A program made the translations under genes and the position numbers. Below the pieces are notes generated by a model. It was not told the origin of the DNA and did not search any database. It saw only the letters and a list, made by a program, of their open reading frames with translations. Shown in pieces: positions 1 to 5,060 of a stretch of 5,060 nucleotides of DNA; position 1 is the first letter of the stretch; every line of letters begins with the position of its first letter. This DNA comes from an alpha proteobacterium 3107 (lineage in GTDB: Bacteria > Pseudomonadota > Alphaproteobacteria > Rhodobacterales > Rhodobacteraceae), in the NCBI GenBank assembly GCA_001483205.1, contig JPPB01000051.1, forward strand, positions 1 through 5,060, given 5' to 3'.

Positions 1-31
1 GCCGCCAACCTCACGCCTTTACCGCCGCCCC
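1..31 (-). other. Short spacer downstream of betA, probably leading to the next operon gene
   Basis: These 31 bases follow the betA stop codon on the minus strand. They show no hairpin followed by a T-run, so nothing here suggests that transcription ends after betA. Read on the minus strand they contain GTGAGG, a modest Shine-Dalgarno-like sequence, which would suit a gene starting just past the left edge. Betaine aldehyde dehydrogenase (betB) is the expected neighbour because choline dehydrogenase genes usually sit beside it, but no part of it is in the window. That identity is inference. Confidence 0.3.
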
Positions 32-1690
32 TCACCGCTGTTCGGTCTGCCAGCGCGGGCTGATCCATGGCCGGTCATTCACCGGCGCAAGCGGGGACAC
101 GCCAAGGATGTGATCCGACGCCTTTTCCCCCACCATGATCGACGGCGCATTGATATTGCCGTTGGTGATCACCGGAAACACAGAACTGTCGGCAAGGCGC
201 AGGTTGTCCACCCCGATCACCCGGCACTCAGGATCAACCACCGCCATCGGATCATCGCGCCGCCCCATCCGGCAGGAACAACTGGGGTGATAGGCGCTCT
301 CGACATGTTCACGGATGAAATCATTCAGCTCATCATCGGTCTGCACCGTCTCGCCGGGCTGAATTTCATGCCTTATGAACGGCCTGAAGGCGTCTTGGGC
401 GAAAATCTCGCGGGTCAGGCGGATGCAGGTGCGAAAATCGCTCCAGTCCTTTTCGTGGGACATGTAGTTGAACAAAATCCCCGGCGCGTCCTTCGGATCG
501 GCACTCTTCAGAGTGATCTGCCCGCGCGAGGCACTGCGCATCGGCCCGACATGGGCCTGAAAGCCGTGCCCCTCTGCCGCCGCCTGCCCGTCATAGCGCA
601 CGGCAATCGGCAGAAAGTGATACTGGATGTCCGGGTATTCCACACCGGGGGCGGACCGGACGAAGGCCGCGCTCTCAAACTGGTTCGACGCCCCCAGACC
701 GGTGCGGGTGAACAGCCACTGCGCGCCGATCAGCGCCTTGGACAGCAGATTCCAGTGCTTATAAAGCGTGACCGGCTGGCTGGCCGCCATTTGCAGATAC
801 AGCTCCAGATGGTCCTGCAAATTCTTCCCCACACCGGGGCGGTCGGCCACCAGCGGAATCCCGTGCGCCGCCAGCTCTGCCGCCGGGCCGATGCCCGACA
901 GCAGCAGCAATTTCGGTGAATTGATTGACGACGCGGCAAGGATCACCTCGCGCCGGGCGCGGATCACCCGGATGCGCCCGCCATGTTCGACCTCGACACC
1001 GGTTGCGCGGCGGTCCTCTGTCACCACCCGGCGGGCAAAGGCGCGGATCAGGTCGCAGTTCGGGCGCTTCAGCGCCGGGCGCAGATAGGCATTGGCGGCG
1101 GACCAGCGACGACCTTTCCAGATCGTTTGTTCCATCGGGCCAAAGCCTTCCTGCTTTTCGCCGTTGTAATCGGCGGTCACCTCGTAACCGGCCTGCCGTC
1201 CGGCCTCGACAAAAGCGTGATGCAGCGGGTTGGTGCGCGGCCCGCGGGTAACATGCAGGGGGCCGTCCTGTCCGCGCCACGCCGCATCTCCGCCATGGCC
1301 GCCGTCATGCCAGTTTTCCATACGCCTGAAATAGGGCAGCACATCGGCATAAGACCAACCGTCCGCCCCCAGCCCGGCCCAGGCGTCGAAATCCCGCGCA
1401 TGGCCCCGGACATAGACCATCCCGTTGATCGAGGACGACCCGCCGATCACCTTGCCGCGCGGGGTCGCCAGCCGCCGCCCGCCCAGATGGGGTTCGGGTT
1501 CGCTCTGATACCCCCAGTCATAGAGCGGCATGTTCATCGGATAGCTGAGCGCCGCAGGCATCTGGATGAACGGCCCCCGGTCGGTGCCGCCATGTTCGAT
1601 GACCAGCACCGAAGCCCCCGCCGCTGACAGGCGATAGGCCATTGCGCACCCGGCAGACCCTGCGCCGACAATCACGAAATCCGCTTCCAT
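32..1690 (-). CDS. betA: Choline dehydrogenase BetA (GMC oxidoreductase, FAD-dependent)
   Basis: 552-residue glucose-methanol-choline oxidoreductase, the usual BetA length. It oxidises choline to betaine aldehyde, in some homologues on to betaine, passing electrons to the respiratory chain. Seen: N-terminal FAD dinucleotide fold GAGSAG at residues 9-14 with the ribose-binding acidic residue E32; GMC signature 1 around 79-98 ([12 protein letters not shown]); GMC signature 2 at 254-268 ending SGIG; catalytic pair H468 ([10 protein letters not shown]) and N512 (NGNINAP), 44 residues apart as in choline oxidase H466/N510; H294-L-E296 matching choline oxidase H310/E312, which helps hold the trimethylammonium head. 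The position that carries FAD-linked His99 in choline oxidase is I88 here, which favours a dehydrogenase with non-covalent FAD. No signal peptide or membrane helix. Start chosen at 1690 because the protein then begins MEADFVIVG, as family members do, with GGGAA just upstream; an in-frame ATG at 1774 would add 28 atypical residues and overlap betC. Third gene after betI and betC. Confidence 0.93.
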   Translation of the reverse strand: MEADFVIVGAGSAGCAMAYRLSAAGASVLVIEHGGTDRGPFIQMPAALSYPMNMPLYDWGYQSEPEPHLGGRRLATPRGKVIGGSSSINGMVYVRGHARDFDAWAGLGADGWSYADVLPYFRRMENWHDGGHGGDAAWRGQDGPLHVTRGPRTNPLHHAFVEAGRQAGYEVTADYNGEKQEGFGPMEQTIWKGRRWSAANAYLRPALKRPNCDLIRAFARRVVTEDRRATGVEVEHGGRIRVIRARREVILAASSINSPKLLLLSGIGPAAELAAHGIPLVADRPGVGKNLQDHLELYLQMAASQPVTLYKHWNLLSKALIGAQWLFTRTGLGASNQFESAAFVRSAPGVEYPDIQYHFLPIAVRYDGQAAAEGHGFQAHVGPMRSASRGQITLKSADPKDAPGILFNYMSHEKDWSDFRTCIRLTREIFAQDAFRPFIRHEIQPGETVQTDDELNDFIREHVESAYHPSCSCRMGRRDDPMAVVDPECRVIGVDNLRLADSSVFPVITNGNINAPSIMVGEKASDHILGVSPLAPVNDRPWISPRWQTEQR

Positions 1691-1739
1691 CCTGTTCCCG
1701 TCTCTTTCCAAAATGGTGTCATGCCATGGGCCGGGCTGC

Positions 1740-3251
1740 TTATTCCCCGCGGGGAAATCTCTGGCGCTCTTCAAGGGCGTTCAGGTCCAGATGATTGCGC
1801 ATGTAGCGCTCTGACGCCTTTTGCAGCGGCTGATGGTCCCAGGGGAAATAACAGCCGCGCCTGAGCGCCTCATAGACGACCCGGCGGCGCGCCTGGCTGT
1901 CGCGGACCTCTGCATCGAACCGGTCCAGATTCCAGCGCGCCGTCGCCATGTCGCGCAGGTCATCAAGCGGGTCAGCGCATTCCGGATCACCGGCCAGATT
2001 GGTCAGCTCCTGCGGGTCGGCCCGAAGGTCGAAAAGCTGATCCGGGTCTGTCGCGCACCGGGTGTATTTCCACCGCCCCCGGCGCAGGCATATGAGCGGC
2101 GCAGAGGACGCCTCGGCAGCATATTCCATCGCCACCGGCGTGGTGCCGTCATCCGCCCCGGTTGCCACCCCGGCCAGCGACCGGCCATCGGTCCAGTCGG
2201 CAAGCTCAGCCAGCTCCGCTCCGGCCAGCTCTGCCAGAGTGGGGGCGACATCCATGGTCGAGACCGGCACATCGACCCGCCCGACAGGCAATCCGGGCGC
2301 GGAGATCATCAGCGGCACCCGTGCCGATCCTTCGTAAAAGCTCATCTTGAACCACAGGCCGCGTTCGCCCAGCATATCCCCGTGGTCAGAGAGGAACAGG
2401 ATCGCGGCCTCCTGCCGGGTTGCCTCCAGCGCCGCCAATATCGCGCCGATCTTGTCATCAAGATAGGATATATTGGCGAAATAGGCCCGGCGTGACCGGC
2501 GAATGTCTTCATCGGTGATCTCAAACTTCTGCCAGTCGCTGGCATCAAGGATGCGCCGGGCGTGAGGGTCATGGTCTTCATAGGCCATCGCCGGGGTCAC
2601 CGGCTGCAAATGCCCGCAATCCGCATACAAATCCCAATAGTCGCGCCGCGCGACGTAAGGATCATGGGGGTGGGTGAAACTGACGGTCAGGCACCACGGG
2701 CGGTCATCATGGCCGCGCGCCAGATCATTGACCTTGCGGATGGCGTGATAGGCGACTTCATCGTCATATTCCATCTGGTTGGTCACTGCGGCGACCCCGG
2801 CGGCAGTCACCGACCCCATATTGTGATACCACCAGTCGATTCGCTCATCCGGTTTGCGGTAATCCGGCGTCCAGCCGAAATCGGCGGGGTATATGTCGGT
2901 GGTCAGGCGTTCCTCGAACCCGTGCAACTGATCCGGCCCGACGAAGTGCATCTTTCCGCTCAGGCAGGTCTGATACCCCGCCCGGCGCAGGTGATGGGCA
3001 TAGGTCGGGATGTCAGAGGCAAACTCAGCGGCGTTGTCATAGACGCGGGTCCGGCTGGGCAGGCGGCCCGACATAAAGGCGGCCCGGCCCGGCGCACACA
3101 GCGGTGACGCGGTATAGGCGTTGGCAAAGCGAGCGGACCGCGCCGCCAGCCGCTTCAGGTTCGGGGTGTGCAGCCACTCGGCGGGGCCATCGGGAAACAG
3201 CGTGCCGTTCAACTGGTCAACCATGAAGATCAGAATGTTCGGGCGGGTCAT
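1740..3251 (-). CDS. betC: Choline sulfatase BetC
   Basis: 503-residue type I (formylglycine) sulfatase that hydrolyses choline-O-sulfate to choline and sulfate, feeding BetA. Seen: N-terminal metal-binding MVDQ (D12, Q13); sulfatase motif C52-A-P-G-R56, where C52 would be converted to formylglycine; SGKMHFVG with K100 and H102; HPHDPY near 194-199; metal-binding [11 protein letters not shown] with D289 and H290; K302 in the following segment; and the C-terminal choline-sulfatase tail (about 450-495, YFPWD and the ERY..NH stretch) that separates BetC from generic sulfatases. In the studied Sinorhizobium enzyme this tail takes part in oligomer contacts near the active site. There is no signal peptide, so the protein is cytoplasmic and choline-O-sulfate must be imported first. 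A maturation enzyme (formylglycine-generating enzyme or anaerobic sulfatase maturase) is needed and is not in the window. Its ATG overlaps the betI stop by four bases (ATGA), implying translational coupling. Confidence 0.95.
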   Translation of the reverse strand: MTRPNILIFMVDQLNGTLFPDGPAEWLHTPNLKRLAARSARFANAYTASPLCAPGRAAFMSGRLPSRTRVYDNAAEFASDIPTYAHHLRRAGYQTCLSGKMHFVGPDQLHGFEERLTTDIYPADFGWTPDYRKPDERIDWWYHNMGSVTAAGVAAVTNQMEYDDEVAYHAIRKVNDLARGHDDRPWCLTVSFTHPHDPYVARRDYWDLYADCGHLQPVTPAMAYEDHDPHARRILDASDWQKFEITDEDIRRSRRAYFANISYLDDKIGAILAALEATRQEAAILFLSDHGDMLGERGLWFKMSFYEGSARVPLMISAPGLPVGRVDVPVSTMDVAPTLAELAGAELAELADWTDGRSLAGVATGADDGTTPVAMEYAAEASSAPLICLRRGRWKYTRCATDPDQLFDLRADPQELTNLAGDPECADPLDDLRDMATARWNLDRFDAEVRDSQARRRVVYEALRRGCYFPWDHQPLQKASERYMRNHLDLNALEERQRFPRGE

Positions 3252-3832
3252 CGGCGGTGCTCCTTCAGCAACCGGTCAAGCTGAGCATTGACCAGCCGCA
3301 TGGCCTCTTCAGCCCCGATTCGCGTGTCCTTCAGCGCCTGACGCAGATAGACGCCATCAATCATCGCCGCGATTTCCTCGGCGGCATCCGCGCATCTGCG
3401 CCCGAGAATCGGCCTGAGCGCACAGACCAGATTCGAGTGCAGACGGCGGTGGTAAACCGTCAGAAGACGGCGTGCCTCAGGGTCGGTTTGCGCCAGAACG
3501 TAGAAATTGAGCCAGGCGGCCACCACGTCGGGCCTGAAATTTTCCGGCTCAAAACAGGCCCGGATAATCGCCCGCACACGGTCTTCCGGCCCGTCGGCAC
3601 GTTTGAGCGCCCGGCGCACACCCGCACCGAAAACCGTGAGTATCCGGCGCATTGCGGCCAGGAATATCTGGCTCTTGCCGCCAAAATAGTGATGGGCCAA
3701 CGCCGGTGAAACCCCGGCCCGCCGGGCAATCTGGCCAACCGTCACATCAAGCGACCCATGGCGGCCTATTTCCTCGATTGTCGCTTCCACCAGCGCTTCC
3801 CGGCGTATAGGCTCCATCCCAAGCCTGGGCAT
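3248..3832 (-). CDS. betI: HTH-type transcriptional repressor BetI
   Basis: 194-residue TetR-family regulator, the normal BetI length (~195). In characterised bacteria BetI represses the bet genes and releases DNA when choline binds. Seen: the BetI-type start MPRLGMEPIRREALVEA; helix-turn-helix at about residues 30-52 with recognition helix GVSPALAHHYFGGKSQIF; and an all-helical ligand and dimer domain from about 60 to the end, containing AWLNFYVLAQTDPEARR and the conserved AMIDGVYLRQAL stretch. Start 3832 is chosen from this conserved N-terminus and from GGAG with a 6-base spacer. An in-frame ATG at 3889 lies inside the putative operator and is not used here. First gene of a betI-betC-betA unit, so it should autoregulate, and divergent from choX, whose promoter it probably controls as well. 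Nothing odd in length or motifs. Confidence 0.93.
   Translation of the reverse strand: MPRLGMEPIRREALVEATIEEIGRHGSLDVTVGQIARRAGVSPALAHHYFGGKSQIFLAAMRRILTVFGAGVRRALKRADGPEDRVRAIIRACFEPENFRPDVVAAWLNFYVLAQTDPEARRLLTVYHRRLHSNLVCALRPILGRRCADAAEEIAAMIDGVYLRQALKDTRIGAEEAMRLVNAQLDRLLKEHRR
3260..3265 (-). promoter_or_regulatory. Ribosome binding site of betC inside the end of betI
   Basis: Minus-strand AAGGAG lies 8 bases before the betC ATG at 3251 and inside the last codons of betI. Together with the ATGA overlap it supports the betC start and coupled translation of repressor and sulfatase. Confidence 0.75.
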
Positions 3833-3838
3833 TTCGGA

Positions 3839-3842
3839 CTCC
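3839..3842 (-). promoter_or_regulatory. Ribosome binding site that decides the betI start
   Basis: Minus-strand GGAG ends 6 bases before the ATG at 3832. It fixes the BetI start at the conserved MPRLGM N-terminus rather than the in-frame ATG 57 bases further upstream, which lies within the inverted repeat. Confidence 0.75.
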
Positions 3843-3849
3843 GATTTGC

Positions 3850-3878
3850 TTGCAATTCCGAGAGTGTTGGATTTTAAT
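3850..3878 (+). promoter_or_regulatory. Candidate sigma-70 promoter of choX
   Basis: TTGCAA (3850-3855) matches the -35 consensus at four of six positions. It is followed after 17 bases by TTTAAT (3873-3878), which matches the -10 consensus at five of six. Transcription would start near 3885, giving a leader of about 30 bases before the choX ATG. The putative BetI operator (3874-3893) covers the -10 and the expected start site, the standard geometry for repression. Inferred from sequence only. Confidence 0.45.
3871..3876 (-). promoter_or_regulatory. Candidate -10 element for betI
   Basis: Minus-strand TAAAAT matches TATAAT at five of six positions and lies about 40 bases before the betI start. 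No convincing -35 hexamer is found at 16-18 bases; the best is a weak GTTTTC. It overlaps the choX -10 region and the left arm of the inverted repeat, so one bound repressor could block both directions. The call is tentative. Confidence 0.3.
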
Positions 3879-3893
3879 TGATGCGTCAATCAA
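3874..3893. promoter_or_regulatory. Putative BetI operator between betI and choX
   Basis: A 20-base inverted repeat: left arm TTAATTGA (3874-3881), spacer TGCG, right arm TCAATCAA (3886-3893). Seven of eight arm positions are complementary, including the inner ATTGA/TCAAT. The arms agree with the ATTGA...TCAAT core I remember for BetI sites in proteobacteria. The repeat is the only clear dyad in the 82-bp divergent gap and overlaps candidate -10 elements of both genes. Its location next to betI and over the choX promoter makes BetI the most likely ligand, but binding is inferred. Confidence 0.65.
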
Positions 3894-3900
3894 GAAAACA

Positions 3901-3905
3901 GGGAG
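3901..3905 (+). promoter_or_regulatory. Ribosome binding site of choX
   Basis: GGGAG lies 9 bases before the ATG at 3915 and supports that start, which also gives a complete signal peptide. Confidence 0.65.
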
Positions 3906-3914
3906 CTAAAGCTG

Positions 3915-4841
3915 ATGACCCTCAAGACCCCTCTTTACGCACTGGCACTGTCGGCTGTCGCCGGCACTGCCGCTGCAAACTGTGAAACGGTGACGTTTTC
4001 CGATGTTGGCTGGACCGACATCACCTCAACCACAGCGGCGACCTCGGTCGTGCTGAATGCCTTGGGGTATGAAACCGACATCAAGGTGCTGTCGGTGCCG
4101 GTGACCTACATTTCGATGCAGGAAGGCGATGTGGATGTGTTTCTGGGCAACTGGATGCCAACCATGGAAGGCGACATTGCGCCGTATCGCGACGCGGGAA
4201 CCGTGGACACGGTGCGCGCCAATCTCGAAGGCGCGAAATACACCCTGGCCGTGAACGCTGTTGCCGCCGACCTGGGCATCGGGGATTTCGCCGATATTGC
4301 CGCCCATGCCGGGGCGCTCGACAGCAAGATCTACGGGATCGAGCCCGGCAATGACGGCAACCGCCTGATCCAGTCGATGATCGACGGCGATGTCTTTGGC
4401 CTGTCCGGTTTTGAAGTGGTCGAAAGTTCGGAACAGGGGATGCTGGCACAGGTGGACCGCGCCGGTTCCAAGGGAGAGCCGATTGTCTTTCTGGGCTGGG
4501 AGCCGCACCCGATGAACGCCAATTTCGACCTGACATATCTGACCGGCGGTGACGATTTCTTTGGCCCCAATTTGGGCGGGGCCACGGTGTTCACCAACAC
4601 CCGCGCCGGGTATGTGGCGGAATGCCCGAATGTCGGCGCGCTTTTGGGCAATCTCGAGTTCTCGCTGGCGATGGAGAACGAGATCATGGGCGCGATCCTT
4701 GATGGCGGCGAAGACCCCGATGATGCCGCCACCGCCTGGCTGAAAGCCAATCCCGATGTGCTGGCGGGCTGGCTCGACGGTGTGACGACCCGGGATGGCG
4801 GCGACGCCATGGCTGCGGTGAAAGGCGCGCTCGGCCTGTAA
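3915..4841 (+). CDS. choX: Choline ABC transporter, periplasmic substrate-binding protein ChoX
   Basis: 308-residue binding protein of the glycine betaine/choline family (OpuAC type). It captures choline in the periplasm and delivers it to a ChoW/ChoV importer. Seen: signal peptide at 1-21 with a short hydrophobic core and an AAA cleavage motif before NCETV. All ligand-pocket residues of Sinorhizobium ChoX that I remember are present with a constant offset of 10: W33, D35, W80, Y109, N146 and W195 (there W43, D45, W90, Y119, N156, W205). These form the aromatic box around the quaternary ammonium and the contacts to the choline hydroxyl, so choline rather than glycine betaine is the expected ligand. 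C23 and C237 could form a disulfide. C23 follows N22, so this is not a lipoprotein. The gene diverges from betI, has a BetI-like operator over its promoter, and is followed at 17 bases by a terminator-like hairpin that may keep expression above that of the permease genes. Confidence 0.95.
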   Translation: MTLKTPLYALALSAVAGTAAANCETVTFSDVGWTDITSTTAATSVVLNALGYETDIKVLSVPVTYISMQEGDVDVFLGNWMPTMEGDIAPYRDAGTVDTVRANLEGAKYTLAVNAVAADLGIGDFADIAAHAGALDSKIYGIEPGNDGNRLIQSMIDGDVFGLSGFEVVESSEQGMLAQVDRAGSKGEPIVFLGWEPHPMNANFDLTYLTGGDDFFGPNLGGATVFTNTRAGYVAECPNVGALLGNLEFSLAMENEIMGAILDGGEDPDDAATAWLKANPDVLAGWLDGVTTRDGGDAMAAVKGALGL

Positions 4842-4857
4842 CCAACCGATTCGGCAG

Positions 4858-4884
4858 AGGCCCCGGCACCGTCCGGGGCCTTTT
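4858..4884 (+). terminator. Rho-independent terminator after choX
   Basis: Stem GGCCCCGG (4859-4866) pairs perfectly with CCGGGGCC (4873-4880) around the loop CACCGT; A4858 with T4881 adds a ninth pair. TTTT (4881-4884) follows. The T-run is short, but the stem is nearly all GC. It lies 17 bases beyond the choX stop, so choX can be transcribed as a single-gene unit. If choW follows past the right edge, this hairpin would act as a partial terminator that raises binding protein over permease. Confidence 0.75.
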
Positions 4885-5060
4885 GCCATTCGGGTGGCGG
4901 GTATAGCGTGGCGAGGTAAAATTGATCACAGGTTCCGACCCTGATCCTATAGGGAGCAAGTGTCAGACGCTTTGCCGGACAGGTGTGCGAGCAACCCGAA
5001 AGGCCGCGTCCGGCCCGCACGGGTAGGCGCGAACGCGCCGCCCCGTGGGGGGGCGGGTCG
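4885..5060 (+). other. Region without an identified gene, rich in possible RNA structure
   Basis: No recognisable protein is encoded here. Proximal part: GATCA (4924-4928) pairs with TGATC (4942-4946), followed by AGGGAG (4951-4956), a Shine-Dalgarno-like sequence. Distal part: GTGCG (4985-4989) with CGCAC (5016-5020), GGCCG (5002-5006) with CGGCC (5011-5015), ACCC (4994-4997) with GGGT (5021-5024), and a competing hairpin CACGGG (5018-5023) with CCCGTG (5042-5047) enclosing GGCGC/GCGCC. An open frame from GTG 4960 runs to the edge without a stop (first residues VSDALPDRCASNPKGR), but it resembles no family I know and the AGGGAG is only 3 bases before it. The region could be a leader for a gene to the right, or non-functional spacer. 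A run of seven G at 5047-5053 is prone to sequencing error. Confidence 0.3.

Noticed and set aside
1691..1739. Promoter or terminator between betC and betA
   Set aside because: The 49 bases show only weak 4-bp complementarity (ATGG/CCAT) with no T-run and no paired -35/-10 elements. Read-through from betC is the simpler view.
1691..1774. Upstream in-frame ATG at 1774 giving a 580-residue BetA
   Set aside because: The extra 28 residues are not BetA-like, would precede the N-terminal FAD fold that normally begins within the first few residues, and overlap the end of betC. Start 1690 has a family-like N-terminus and GGGAA upstream.
110..3107. Long open frames on the plus strand opposite betA and betC (for example 110-919, 983-1627, 1821-2495, 2562-3107)
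   Set aside because: They lie entirely opposite well-supported genes, have repetitive Arg/Pro/His-rich translations without domains, and are the usual antisense by-product of GC-rich codon use.
3833..3889. Upstream in-frame ATG at 3889 giving a 213-residue BetI
   Set aside because: It lies inside the inverted repeat and candidate promoter elements, and the added 19 residues do not look like BetI. The start at 3832 has GGAG at 6 bases and the conserved MPRLGM N-terminus.
3975..3983. Lipoprotein lipobox at ChoX C23
   Set aside because: The residue before the cysteine is N22, not Gly/Ala/Ser, and the AAA motif before N22 fits signal peptidase I instead.
4922..4962. Firm call of a SAM/SAH riboswitch
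   Set aside because: The general layout is similar, but conserved loop bases as I recall them are not all present and no metK start follows. Kept only as a low-confidence structural observation.
4026..5020. Long minus-strand open frames opposite choX (4026-4889 and 4331-5020)
   Set aside because: They mirror choX codons, show no recognisable domain, and span the choX terminator hairpin; choX itself has a complete set of ligand residues.

Overview
The window carries a choline / choline-O-sulfate to glycine betaine locus from a GC-rich alphaproteobacterium. Protein wording (ChoX, BetC and BetI very close to what I remember of rhizobial and roseobacter homologues), the GC-rich third codon positions and the gene set point to Rhodobacteraceae (roseobacter-like) or a near relative; this placement is from memory, not from a search.

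Layout: on the minus strand, read from right to left, lie betI (TetR-family choline-sensing repressor, 3832-3248), betC (choline sulfatase, 3251-1740) and betA (FAD-dependent choline dehydrogenase, 1690-32). betI and betC share an ATGA stop/start overlap, and betC and betA are 49 bp apart, so the three look like one transcription unit. It probably runs on past the left edge, where a betaine aldehyde dehydrogenase gene (betB) would be the expected missing partner. On the plus strand, transcribed away from betI, is choX (3915-4841), the periplasmic choline-binding protein of an ABC importer, followed by a strong hairpin-plus-T terminator. The permease and ATPase genes (choW, choV) are not in the window.

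The 82-bp gap between betI and choX holds a near-perfect 8-4-8 inverted repeat (3874-3893) that resembles the BetI operator and overlaps a good -10 element for choX. Both sides can therefore be controlled by one BetI site and induced by choline.

How it works together: ChoX captures choline outside the inner membrane. BetC releases choline from choline-O-sulfate in the cytoplasm, BetA oxidises choline to betaine aldehyde (and possibly on to betaine), and BetI couples expression to choline supply. The product is an osmoprotectant and also a carbon and nitrogen source.

The last ~175 bases (4885-5060) hold no gene I can identify. They are rich in possible RNA structure: a small hairpin whose loop can pair with a following Shine-Dalgarno-like sequence, then a possible H-type pseudoknot that competes with a downstream hairpin. 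This is the only part of the window not explained by a well-known system, and the evidence is base complementarity only. I found no mobile element, CRISPR array, tRNA or rRNA.
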